A DNA stretch of 64,000 nucleotides from Sediminibacillus albus (GTDB lineage Bacteria > Bacillota > Bacilli > Bacillales > Amphibacillaceae), in contig NZ_FNFL01000008.1 of NCBI RefSeq assembly GCF_900101125.1, positions 1 through 64,000 of the forward strand. Reading direction: 5' to 3'. The notes beneath the pieces were generated by a model that did not search any database, was not told the origin of the DNA, and saw only the letters and a list, made by a program, of their open reading frames with translations. Every line of letters starts with the position of its first letter. The first letter of the stretch is position 1. The position numbers were made by a program, and so were the translations under genes. Of the stretch, positions 1 to 8,884 are shown in pieces.

Positions 1-200
1 GCGACCGGTAGCGGCGCAGGCGCTGGACTGCATCGGAGGAGATAAAGGAAACTCGAAGAGCGTCAGCGATTCGAAGTTGACTTATCGTACAGAGAGGCAG
101 GAAGCGCCCGTTTAGCGGTGTGCAGACTTGGACCTGCGCAATGAGGGGAGTTTGACGCTGCCGTGCCTAACAGCGGGGTAAAGTCGAACTTCCGTGCTTA
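1..200. other. GC-rich structured intergenic element upstream of ruvB
   Basis: This stretch is clearly richer in G and C than the genes after it, and no frame gives a convincing protein; the longest open stretch closes at 113-115. Three successive foldbacks are visible. In the first, 41-57 pairs with 70-86 (GATAA with TTATC, and AACT-CGAA with TTCGAAGTT). In the second, 119-125 pairs with 134-140. In the third, 146-156 pairs with 183-193 over eleven base pairs including wobbles, around an inner GCTG/CAGC stem (157-160 with 171-174). In Bacillus, ruvA normally abuts ruvB, but no RuvA C-terminus is recognisable here. The element could be a dispersed structured repeat or a non-coding RNA. I do not recognise the family. 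Confidence 0.45.
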
Positions 201-270
201 TTGGATAAAGGTAGATAGCTTTAAACACAACCAGTAGAATGACAGCTTATCTTTATAAAGGGGAGATAAT

Positions 271-1272
271 GTGGAAGAACGAATGATTTCTGGAGAATTA
301 CAGGAAGATGATCAATCTTTGGAATTAAGCTTACGTCCAAATAATTTGGATCAATATATTGGCCAGGACAAGGCGAAAGGAAATCTGCGGATTTTTATTG
401 AAGCGGCCAAAATGAGGAATGAACCGCTTGACCACGTACTTCTTTATGGTCCGCCAGGGCTGGGGAAAACGACTTTGGCCTCCATTATCGCTAATGAGAT
501 GGGGGTGCAATTCCGTACAACATCTGGACCGGCAATCGAAAGGGCAGGAGATCTGGCCGCTATCCTTTCTTCTTTGGAGGCTGGCGACGTCCTATTCATT
601 GACGAAATTCATCGGCTGCCGCGCGCTGTCGAGGAAATCTTATATCCTGCAATGGAGGATTTTTGTCTGGATATTGTAATCGGCTCGGGTTCAAGTGCCC
701 GGTCTGTCCGTTTGGATCTTCCTCCGTTCACCCTTGTAGGCGCAACTACTAGAGCCGGTCTTTTAACAGCCCCGCTACGCGATCGATTTGGAGTCTTGAG
801 CAGGCTTGAATACTATGAAACAAAAGATTTATGCGCCATAGTCGAACGAACCTCCGATATTTTTCTCGTTGATATCGATAAAGATGCAGCGGCTGAAATC
901 GCCCGTAGATCCAGAGGAACTCCAAGGATTGCCAACCGACTGCTAAAGCGGGTAAGAGATATATCGCAGGTGAAAGGCGAGAAACAGATATCAAAGGAGA
1001 CGACACGAACAGCATTGGAAATGCTGCAAGTAGATGCTGCCGGCTTAGACCATATCGACCATAAGCTTTTGTTAGGAATTATCGATGGCTTTAGAGGCGG
1101 ACCGGTCGGGTTAGATACGATTTCTGCTACGATTGGAGAAGAATCACAGACGATAGAAGACGTATATGAGCCGTTTTTACTGCAGACCGGGTTTATCCAG
1201 AGAACGCCGCGAGGCAGGCAGGTAACAATGAAAGCTTACGAACATTTTAACCGGGAGGTGCCGGAGGCTTGA
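271..1272 (+). CDS. ruvB: Holliday junction branch migration ATPase RuvB
   Basis: RuvB is the hexameric motor that pulls DNA through Holliday junctions held by RuvA, in recombinational repair. The 333-residue product has the usual family length. It shows a Walker [10 protein letters not shown] near residues 60-68, a Walker B LFIDEIH near 108-114, the sensor stretch GATTRAG, and an arginine-finger region LRDRFG followed by the C-terminal winged helix. The GTG start at 271 is preceded by AAAGGGGAG at 258-265. It leads a same-strand run with a DUF2905 gene, queA, tgt and yajC, as in Bacillus. The unusual point is the missing upstream ruvA, replaced by GC-rich non-coding DNA. Confidence 0.98.
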   Translation: MEERMISGELQEDDQSLELSLRPNNLDQYIGQDKAKGNLRIFIEAAKMRNEPLDHVLLYGPPGLGKTTLASIIANEMGVQFRTTSGPAIERAGDLAAILSSLEAGDVLFIDEIHRLPRAVEEILYPAMEDFCLDIVIGSGSSARSVRLDLPPFTLVGATTRAGLLTAPLRDRFGVLSRLEYYETKDLCAIVERTSDIFLVDIDKDAAAEIARRSRGTPRIANRLLKRVRDISQVKGEKQISKETTRTALEMLQVDAAGLDHIDHKLLLGIIDGFRGGPVGLDTISATIGEESQTIEDVYEPFLLQTGFIQRTPRGRQVTMKAYEHFNREVPEA

Positions 1273-1277
1273 CCGGA

Positions 1278-1469
1278 ATGGGAAAAATATTTATTGTTAT
1301 AGGAGTCGTCTTTATCATTATTGGCTTAATATGGGGAATAATCGGACGTCTTCCGGGCGATATTAGTGTTAAAAAAGGGAATGTTTCCTTCCACTTTCCG
1401 ATTATGACATCAATTGTAGTAAGTGTTATTTTATCTATCATTTTCTATATCATAGGGAGATTTCGGTGA
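1278..1469 (+). CDS. DUF2905 small membrane protein
   Basis: This 63-residue protein has two hydrophobic helices separated by a short polar loop with the family signature GRLPGDI, followed by an FPI-TSI stretch that opens the second helix. That pattern is typical of DUF2905 proteins found beside ruvB in Firmicutes. No biochemical function is established. The ATG at 1278 is preferred because CCGGAGG at 1261-1267 sits about ten bases upstream. A TTG at 1269 in the same frame would overlap the ruvB stop and lie directly on that binding site. Tight spacing to ruvB and queA suggests one transcript. Confidence 0.85.
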   Translation: MGKIFIVIGVVFIIIGLIWGIIGRLPGDISVKKGNVSFHFPIMTSIVVSVILSIIFYIIGRFR

Positions 1470-1490
1470 CTGATAGTAAGGAGATATATA

Positions 1491-2519
1491 ATGGATATTA
1501 ACGATTTTGATTTCGATTTACCTGAAGAACTAATAGCACAGACACCTTTACAGGACAGGACTGCATCTCGTTTGTTAGTGCTTGATAGGGACAAGCAAAC
1601 AATCACCCACCACCATTTTGCTGATATATCCGCGTTCCTTCAGCCGGGTGACTGTTTAGTATTGAATGATACAAAAGTTCTTCCTGCCAGATTGTATGGC
1701 AGTAAACAGGATACTGGAGGGAAGGTCGAAGTACTCCTCCTTCATCAACAGGATAAGGATGAGTGGGAAGTGCTGGCCAAACCGGCAAAAAAAATAAAAA
1801 AAGGTACCGTCATCACCTTTGGAGAAGGGCAGCTAACCGCCACTTGTATAGAAGTTAAGGAGCATGGCGGAAGGGTCGTCCGGTTCGACTATCAGGGGAT
1901 TTTTTTAGAAGTTCTTGAACAATTAGGTGAAATGCCGCTTCCCCCTTATATCAAAGAGCAGCTTCCTGATCGGGATAGATATCAGACGGTGTACGCAAAA
2001 GAAGAAGGCTCTGCTGCTGCTCCGACGGCAGGTCTCCATTTTACAAAAGATTTGTTAGACATACTTAAGAACAATGGTGTTGAGATTGCATTTATTACAC
2101 TTCATGTCGGGTTAGGAACTTTCCGGCCTGTAAGCGTAGATAGCATTGAGGATCATGATATGCATGCTGAGTTTTATCACATGACCGAAGCAACAGCCAA
2201 TCAACTAAATAGAATAAAGGCGGATGGCGGCCGTATTATTTCCGTTGGGACTACCTCAACAAGAACGTTAGAAACAATTACACGGGATAATCAAGGGGTA
2301 TTCCAACAGGCTAGCGGCTGGACAGATATTTTTATATATCCTCCGTATCATTTCACTGCTATCGACGGGCTTATTACTAACTTTCACTTGCCTAAATCGA
2401 CATTAATCATGTTAGTGAGCGCGTTAGCAGGTAAAGAATTTACTTTGAAAGCATATCAAGAAGCAATTGATAACCGCTACCGTTTTTTCAGTTTTGGAGA
2501 CGCGATGTTGATTCTTTAA
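1491..2519 (+). CDS. queA: tRNA preQ1(34) S-adenosylmethionine ribosyltransferase-isomerase QueA
   Basis: QueA transfers and isomerises the ribosyl group of S-adenosylmethionine onto 7-aminomethyl-7-deazaguanine at the tRNA wobble position, forming epoxyqueuosine. The 342-residue length is normal. Recognisable family stretches are the N-terminal [12 protein letters not shown], the [11 protein letters not shown] segment, [13 protein letters not shown] in the middle and [10 protein letters not shown] near the C-terminus. An AAGGAG-type site precedes the ATG at 1491. It sits directly before tgt, which performs the preceding queuosine step, so the two are probably co-transcribed. Confidence 0.97.
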   Translation: MDINDFDFDLPEELIAQTPLQDRTASRLLVLDRDKQTITHHHFADISAFLQPGDCLVLNDTKVLPARLYGSKQDTGGKVEVLLLHQQDKDEWEVLAKPAKKIKKGTVITFGEGQLTATCIEVKEHGGRVVRFDYQGIFLEVLEQLGEMPLPPYIKEQLPDRDRYQTVYAKEEGSAAAPTAGLHFTKDLLDILKNNGVEIAFITLHVGLGTFRPVSVDSIEDHDMHAEFYHMTEATANQLNRIKADGGRIISVGTTSTRTLETITRDNQGVFQQASGWTDIFIYPPYHFTAIDGLITNFHLPKSTLIMLVSALAGKEFTLKAYQEAIDNRYRFFSFGDAMLIL

Positions 2520-3695
<1,176 letters not shown>

Positions 3696-3713
3696 AAGAA
3701 GGGAGGATATAAA

Positions 3714-3977
3714 TTGGATATCTTAGCTTCATTAGCACCGATTATTTTAATGTTTGTTATCTTTTATTTCCTTTTGATCCGTCCGCAGCAAAAGAAACAA
3801 AAGCAAGTCCGCCAAATGCAGTCAGATTTGAAAAAAGGGGATAAAATAGTCACAATCGGCGGGATGCATGGAACTGTGCATGCGTTAGACGAGGGAACCT
3901 TAGTCCTAACTGTACAAGACGGTACGAAACTTACATACGACCGTTCTGCGGTCAGAGAAGTAGTTTCCCAAGACTAA
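3714..3977 (+). CDS. yajC: Preprotein translocase accessory subunit YajC
   Basis: YajC is a small single-span membrane protein associated with the SecDF-containing form of the Sec translocase. The 87-residue product has one N-terminal hydrophobic helix (about residues 6-23) ending in RPQQKKQKQ, then a basic stretch and a small beta-rich domain containing KGDKIVTIGG. The start is TTG at 3714 behind a strong AAGAAGGGAGG at 3697-3707. The gene is last before a clear terminator, and secDF lies about 5 kb downstream on the same strand. Confidence 0.95.
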   Translation: MDILASLAPIILMFVIFYFLLIRPQQKKQKQVRQMQSDLKKGDKIVTIGGMHGTVHALDEGTLVLTVQDGTKLTYDRSAVREVVSQD

Positions 3978-3980
3978 TAC

Positions 3981-4013
3981 AAAAAGACTGACGAGTGTTG
4001 TCAGTCTTTTTTT
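3981..4013 (+). terminator. Rho-independent terminator after yajC
   Basis: A perfect AAAAAGACTGAC/GTCAGTCTTTTT hairpin with a seven-base loop runs straight into a T tract. It closes the ruvB-to-yajC run and lies about 50 bases before the 3' end of the oppositely oriented membrane gene. Confidence 0.9.
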
Positions 4014-4064
4014 GTTATACCATATTTTATTTACCATTAAAGCCATTTTGGTCATTTAGCTAGT

Positions 4065-4451
4065 TTACTTAGATGATGAAGTATCGGAACTTATATTGAC
4101 CCCAAGCATACCGCCGACTAAAGATGCGGCCAAAAATCCTGCATAGTGAATAAATTGAGCAAAGGAAATGCCAGACCCGTATCCGAGGTATTGGTAAAGC
4201 AGAATGAAAATGATAAAACCAAGCCCAGTTAGACTGCCTAATATCCATCCTTTTTCCTTCCCTTTTATCCCGGCTACTAAGCCGCCGATAAACAACGCGG
4301 CCACACTGATAGATAACGTCGTCAAGTCCAAAGCAGATGCCCCGAATTTGGTGAACTTTAAGAGAATAGACAAAATCAAGCTTGCTCCTAGTATAATTGC
4401 CAATGTTGCTATCCATCCGTAAAGAAGTGCGGTTACCCGTTCTCTTGCCAT
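4065..4451 (-). CDS. TIGR04086 family membrane protein (YrzE-like)
   Basis: This 128-residue protein is almost entirely hydrophobic, with four predicted membrane helices and short polar loops. The third region contains the GxxAGIKGKEKGW loop common to TIGR04086 proteins. B. subtilis yrzE occupies the same position after yajC. The function is unknown. The ATG at 4451 follows a GGGAGGG site on the minus strand. It is transcribed against yajC and away from the downstream carrier gene. An overlapping 158-codon frame on the same strand is a shadow. Confidence 0.85.
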   Translation of the reverse strand: MARERVTALLYGWIATLAIILGASLILSILLKFTKFGASALDLTTLSISVAALFIGGLVAGIKGKEKGWILGSLTGLGFIIFILLYQYLGYGSGISFAQFIHYAGFLAASLVGGMLGVNISSDTSSSK

Positions 4452-4655
4452 CTGAATCCCTCCCCGTGTGTTTGTCCAATTTATATAAACTTATTCCATG
4501 TTTTTTTAAATTAGAATTAAATATTTGCTTTGGTTGTGAATACATTTAAGTAATGGAACGAGACAAGCAGGGTAGAATGCTTTGCTAATGATGAAAGCAT
4601 CGTCTTTTGTGTGTAGCAGCTTATTCAGGCATTCGTGCGGGGAAGGGGAGAAATA

Positions 4656-5954
4656 ATGTCTGCAGTCGTTGCAATAGCTGTCTTTGTTATTAGTTATTTG
4701 TTCATTATGACCGAAAAGATAAACAGGGCTTTGGTGGCATTGTCAGGCGGAGTCTTATTAATGCTTACCGGCATCTATCGATGGGAGGATGCTTATACAA
4801 ATTATATTGACTGGAACACCATTTCTTTATTGTTTTCCATGATGGTGCTTGTTTCTATTACTAAAAAAACTGGACTCTTTGAATTTATCGCGATTACCTT
4901 TGCACAAAAAGTAAAGGGTTCGCCTATCCCGCTGTTGATTGGCTGCTCAGTATTGACAGCTTTGGGGTCCGCCTTATTGGATAATGTAACAACTGTTCTT
5001 TTGTTTGTGCCAATCGTGCTGACCTTGACCCGGCTTTTGAAGTTACCTGCTTTTCCTTATCTGTTGACTATCATATTCAGTGCAAATATTGGAGGAACAG
5101 CAACACTTATCGGTGATCCTCCCAATATTATGATTGGCCAGGCAGTTGAACATTTGACCTTTTTGTCGTTTATCGTCCATCTTGGTCCTGTCGTATTAAT
5201 TTTATTTTCAATCATGCTTACCGCAACTGTTTTATTATTCCGCAATAAACTTGAGAAAAGTGAAGAGCATATCGATCAGCTGATGAGTATGAGAGGTAGT
5301 ACCTATCTTCGTAAAACACCAATGTTATACCAGTCGGTTACTGTATTGGCTATGACGATCACCGGTTTTTTACTCCATCCGGTTTTCCATATAGAATTGA
5401 CTACTGTTGCCGTGTCTGGAGCTTTACTATTATTGCTGTTAACTGATAAGGAGGCTGGAACAGAAAAGGTTTTTCAAGAAGTTGAATGGATAACTTTATT
5501 TTTCTTTATCGGACTGTTCATGCTGGTTGGCGGGTTAGAGAAGGTCGGGGTGATTGATGAATTGGCCAGAGGTATCATGATGATAACAGAAGGCGACTTA
5601 CCCTCTACCGCTCTATTGATTTTGTGGACAGCTGGAATTTTCTCGGGAATTGTCGATAATATACCGTTCGTTGCTGCTATGATACCTGTGGTCAAAGAGT
5701 TTCAATCCTACGGGATGGCAAATTTAGACCCATTATGGTGGTCTTTAGCACTGGGAGCTTGTTTAGGAGGCAATGGCACCTTGATCGGCGCCTCTGCAAA
5801 CGTGGTAGTAGCTGGTCTAGCTGAAGGAAACGGGCAAAGGATATCTTTCATTCGCTTTTTAACTTATGGTATCCCTCTAGTAATTATCTCCCTGATCATA
5901 GCCACTGTCTATGTCTATTTCCGCTATTTGGTACCTTTTCAACAAGGGATATAG
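4656..5954 (+). CDS. ArsB/NhaD family (SLC13-like) cation or anion carrier
   Basis: The 432-residue product has about eleven hydrophobic helices and the ion-transporter superfamily layout. Family-like stretches are LDNVTTVLLF near residue 110 and GDPPNIMIG near 160, with a symmetry-related copy later as DNIPFVAAMIPV and GGNGTLIGASANV. These occur in ArsB arsenite pumps, NhaD Na+/H+ antiporters and related carriers; the substrate cannot be told from sequence alone. The ATG at 4656 has GGAAGGGGAG upstream and is preferred over an upstream in-frame GTG at 4635. B. subtilis lacks a gene here between yrzE and the DUF421 gene, so this is an accessory insertion in the conserved order. Confidence 0.85.
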   Translation: MSAVVAIAVFVISYLFIMTEKINRALVALSGGVLLMLTGIYRWEDAYTNYIDWNTISLLFSMMVLVSITKKTGLFEFIAITFAQKVKGSPIPLLIGCSVLTALGSALLDNVTTVLLFVPIVLTLTRLLKLPAFPYLLTIIFSANIGGTATLIGDPPNIMIGQAVEHLTFLSFIVHLGPVVLILFSIMLTATVLLFRNKLEKSEEHIDQLMSMRGSTYLRKTPMLYQSVTVLAMTITGFLLHPVFHIELTTVAVSGALLLLLLTDKEAGTEKVFQEVEWITLFFFIGLFMLVGGLEKVGVIDELARGIMMITEGDLPSTALLILWTAGIFSGIVDNIPFVAAMIPVVKEFQSYGMANLDPLWWSLALGACLGGNGTLIGASANVVVAGLAEGNGQRISFIRFLTYGIPLVIISLIIATVYVYFRYLVPFQQGI

Positions 5955-6031
5955 CAAGATGATTTAAGGGTATAAATTTCTGTTCTCAGGATACAATACA
6001 GGTGATTTCGTTTTCAGGAAGGAACCTGGTT

Positions 6032-6703
6032 ATGGAGCTGGAAGTAGGGAAGATTGTATTCCGTACGGTTTTGACATATCTAATTGTGGTCATCATATTC
6101 CGGATGATGGGTAAACGGGAAATCGGCGAATTGAGTTTACTTGATATTGTAGTTTTTATTATGATCGCCGAGATGGCTGTCTTCTCAATAGAGGATCCAA
6201 AATCCAATTTAGCACAAGCGTTAATACCTATGGGTATATTGTTATTTATTCAGCGTCTGACAGCATGGGTCTCCTTGAAAAATCAGTTTTTTCGGGGATG
6301 GTTTGAGGGGAAGCCATCTGTCATTATTTCTAAAGGGAAAATTGATGAGCATGAAATGCGGAAGCAGCGGTATAACTTCAACGATTTAATGGAGCAGTTG
6401 CGGGAAAATGGCACAAAGAGTATCCAGGATGTGGAGTTTGCCATCTTGGAATCATCCGGAAAGCTGTCTGTCTTTGAAAAATCTTATAGCGAGAACGGGA
6501 GTATCTCTTCTGAGGGTTATGTCGTGCCTTTAATAGTAGATGGCAAAATACAGTATGATTCCTTGAAAAAAATTGAAAAATCAAAAGAATGGCTTCTCGC
6601 TGAATTAGAAAAACGTCAGTTGGCCGTTAAAAATGTATCATTTTGCACGATTGATCAGGCAAATCGCTTTTTTATTGATCAGAAAGATGAAGAGGTAAAT
6701 TGA
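6032..6703 (+). CDS. DUF421 domain membrane protein (YetF/YrbG family)
   Basis: The 223-residue product begins with three hydrophobic helices and the family signature RMMGKREIGELSLLDIVV, followed by the cytoplasmic DUF421 domain with PSVIISKGKID and the FAILESSGKLSVF strand. B. subtilis carries a DUF421 gene at the same locus before spoVB. Related proteins influence spore germination and membrane state in Bacillus, but the role of this one is not known. The ATG at 6032 follows CAGGAAGGA at 6015-6023; a GTG at 6002 in frame is less well placed. Confidence 0.9.
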   Translation: MELEVGKIVFRTVLTYLIVVIIFRMMGKREIGELSLLDIVVFIMIAEMAVFSIEDPKSNLAQALIPMGILLFIQRLTAWVSLKNQFFRGWFEGKPSVIISKGKIDEHEMRKQRYNFNDLMEQLRENGTKSIQDVEFAILESSGKLSVFEKSYSENGSISSEGYVVPLIVDGKIQYDSLKKIEKSKEWLLAELEKRQLAVKNVSFCTIDQANRFFIDQKDEEVN

Positions 6704-6737
6704 AAAAGAGATGCAGATGGCTGCATCTCTTTTGTTT
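6704..6737. terminator. Bidirectional terminator between the DUF421 gene and spoVB
   Basis: AAAAGAGATGCAG (6704-6716) pairs perfectly with CTGCATCTCTTTT (6721-6733) around a four-base loop. A-rich and T-rich flanks on both sides let it serve both converging genes; the spoVB stop codon lies at 6737-6739. Confidence 0.85.
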
Positions 6738-8290
6738 TACTTTATAAACTTATGAAGGATTGGCAGTTGCCGAAGTTCCTCTTTACTAAGAAACTTGAAT
6801 TGGAATAATAGAAACAAATAGAAGGCAGACAAGACGAGCAGTACAGCGAGAAAAAAGGCAATATTGCTTTCATATAGAGGGAAAAGTCGCTTTAATTGGC
6901 TTCCAGTCCACCAGGTGGCTAAAAACAATACAGTCATTTTCATAAAATCCAGCCATGGAAGCCGGAAAGAGATTACTTTGATCAAGGTAGCTAAATGGAG
7001 CATGGTCCCGAGTACGACTCCGACTATCATACCTAGAGCAACGCCCATGATGCCAAACTGCGGGTTAGTTGCAAAGACAACTAAAACCGCGAATTTAACC
7101 GCAGTGCTGATAATGCTGTTCCACATTGCTTGTTTAGCATAGTTCAACGCCTGTAAGGCAGCGTTCAATGGAAACTGAACATATAAAAAGATGAAAAAAG
7201 GAGCCATTAATACTAAAAAGCGACTGGCATCGCTGGTGCCAAACATGAAGTTCAAAATAGGGACCGAAAACAGCACCAATATAACCGTCGACAATGCTCC
7301 AGAGGCGAAAGATATTCTAATTGCCTGGTGGATTCGGTAGTGTACCAGCTTATTATTCTGCTTGGCAGCAGCTTCGCTGATATTAGGGACCATCGCTATT
7401 GCCAGTGAATGGGTGATAAATGTCGGCATGAAAAGTAGAGGCAGTGCATATCCAGTTAATTCTCCGTACATCTTGGTAGCTGCAACCGTTTGGAATCCGG
7501 CAATCGCCAAGCTTTGAGATACTAGAATAGGCTCCATAAAATTAGAAATAGACCCGACAAGCCTGCTGCCAGTACCCGGCAATGCTATTGACATTAGTTC
7601 GTTAAATGTTTGTCTTCCTGTTTTAATATACTGAACAAAATTGCTTCTGATTTTCACCCTTTTTTTTGCTTTAAACATTCTTATCATAAAGAATAACGAA
7701 CAGAGCTCACCGACTATAACAGAAAACATTGCTCCTGCCGCAGCAAATTCTACACCATATGGCAGGAAAAGCTTTACCAGGAACGCGACACAACAAATCC
7801 GGACGATTTGTTCAATGACCTGGGCATAGCTTTGTGGCTTCATATTCTGCCGGCCCTGGAAATAGCCTCTGATCACAGAGGAAATAGCTGAGATCGGCAC
7901 CATCGGGCTAATTGCCAGTAACGGATAAAGGGTTCGTTCATCTGTTAGAAATTTAGTAGCCACGATAGGTCCAAACATAACCATACCGATCATAAAAAAG
8001 ATGCTTAGTGTACCTGTTACCGTAAGGGAAATAACCATTATTTTTTTAATTTTATATAAATCATTATGTGCTTCTGCTTCGGCAACCCGTTTGGAGATAG
8101 CGATCGGCAGACCGAATTGTGTTAGTGTGTACACTAAGAACAGTGTCGGCAATGCCATCATATAGAGGCCGATACCTTCTTCACCCATTAATCGCGCTAC
8201 GATGATTCTATTGATGAAGCCTAAGAATCTGGTTATCATTCCAGCTAATATTAATATTAAGGTTCCTTGTAAAAATGTTTGCTTGGTCAC
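6737..8290 (-). CDS. spoVB: Stage V sporulation protein B, MOP-family lipid flippase
   Basis: SpoVB is a polytopic membrane protein of the MOP/MurJ exporter superfamily needed for spore cortex formation, probably flipping a lipid-linked cell-wall precursor. The 517-residue product shows about fourteen hydrophobic helices. Typical family stretches include the N-terminal TRFLGFINRIIVARLMGEEG and the GYFQGRQNMKPQ loop. The start is GTG at 8290. It sits between the DUF421 gene and comN as in B. subtilis, on the opposite strand to both. Expression is expected in the mother cell, but I could not assign a confident sporulation promoter. Confidence 0.93.
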   Translation of the reverse strand: MTKQTFLQGTLILILAGMITRFLGFINRIIVARLMGEEGIGLYMMALPTLFLVYTLTQFGLPIAISKRVAEAEAHNDLYKIKKIMVISLTVTGTLSIFFMIGMVMFGPIVATKFLTDERTLYPLLAISPMVPISAISSVIRGYFQGRQNMKPQSYAQVIEQIVRICCVAFLVKLFLPYGVEFAAAGAMFSVIVGELCSLFFMIRMFKAKKRVKIRSNFVQYIKTGRQTFNELMSIALPGTGSRLVGSISNFMEPILVSQSLAIAGFQTVAATKMYGELTGYALPLLFMPTFITHSLAIAMVPNISEAAAKQNNKLVHYRIHQAIRISFASGALSTVILVLFSVPILNFMFGTSDASRFLVLMAPFFIFLYVQFPLNAALQALNYAKQAMWNSIISTAVKFAVLVVFATNPQFGIMGVALGMIVGVVLGTMLHLATLIKVISFRLPWLDFMKMTVLFLATWWTGSQLKRLFPLYESNIAFFLAVLLVLSAFYLFLLFQFKFLSKEELRQLPILHKFIK

Positions 8291-8417
8291 ATTGAACGAC
8301 CTGCCTTCTCAATTTTTTAAATTTCATATACAATGAATATATGCAAAAGAGTTGGCCAAGCATGACAGGCTGGCATGATTATATTTAGAAAAGGATAAGG
8401 AAAAAGGGGGAGCACCT

Positions 8418-8720
8418 GTGGCAGAAGCAAAGCCTGTAAATGAGTGGAAGAAAGAAATGGGCACGGTTTTAGATAGTAAAGTAGAGGAATTCAAATTGAT
8501 GGGATATTCGCGTGCCACCTCCCGGGATATTTGGAATTGCCTGCAAAAAAAAGTCTGGAAGGGAAATCCCGAAAAGAAAGTGCATGAAGTCGTTGGAGAT
8601 ATCTTTCATTTAAGTTCTAACATTTATATGAGTTATTTGACGGTGCAGGCTTACCAGGACAGTGATTTAATGGCCTCCATAGCTGCTTTATCCGGTCCGG
8701 AAGATAATGAAGTTACTTAA
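8418..8720 (+). CDS. comN: Post-transcriptional regulator ComN (YrzD family)
   Basis: This 100-residue soluble protein matches the ComN family, which in B. subtilis promotes comER-comE mRNA accumulation and localisation. Recognisable stretches are the central TSRDIWNCLQKKVWKGNPEKK and the C-terminal helical segment with LSSNIYMSYLTVQAYQ. The GTG start at 8418 is preceded by AAAAAGGGGGAG. The position between spoVB and secDF is conserved. The comE genes it would regulate are also in this window (55428-58980). Confidence 0.85.
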   Translation: MAEAKPVNEWKKEMGTVLDSKVEEFKLMGYSRATSRDIWNCLQKKVWKGNPEKKVHEVVGDIFHLSSNIYMSYLTVQAYQDSDLMASIAALSGPEDNEVT

Positions 8721-8726
8721 TGTCCA

Positions 8727-8755
8727 TTGACCTTGATGTAAATAATTTCTATAAT
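8727..8755 (+). promoter_or_regulatory. Sigma-A type promoter for secDF
   Basis: TTGACC (8727-8732) and TATAAT (8750-8755) are separated by exactly 17 bases, about 130 bases before the secDF start. The match is nearly consensus. No operator is evident. Confidence 0.7.
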
Positions 8756-8884
8756 GTTCCTATGCGCAGGAAACGAACAGAGTATATGAACTGCTTTTGA
8801 GACACTATTAATCTTTTTTAAAGAAGACATATTCAACTACATATGTGGTATGCAAGCAGATGGAGTAGAGGAGGCACTTACAGC

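Noticed and set aside
1-270. Group II intron end or ruvA 3' end before ruvB
   Set aside because: The first bases resemble a group II intron start only superficially; no domain V hairpin or maturase is present. No frame gives a RuvA-like C-terminus.
4069-4545. 158-codon frame on the minus strand overlapping the TIGR04086 gene
   Set aside because: It is a different frame of the same DNA with unusual composition (many Arg, Ser, Cys) and no ribosome-binding site; the hydrophobic TIGR04086 frame fits a known family.
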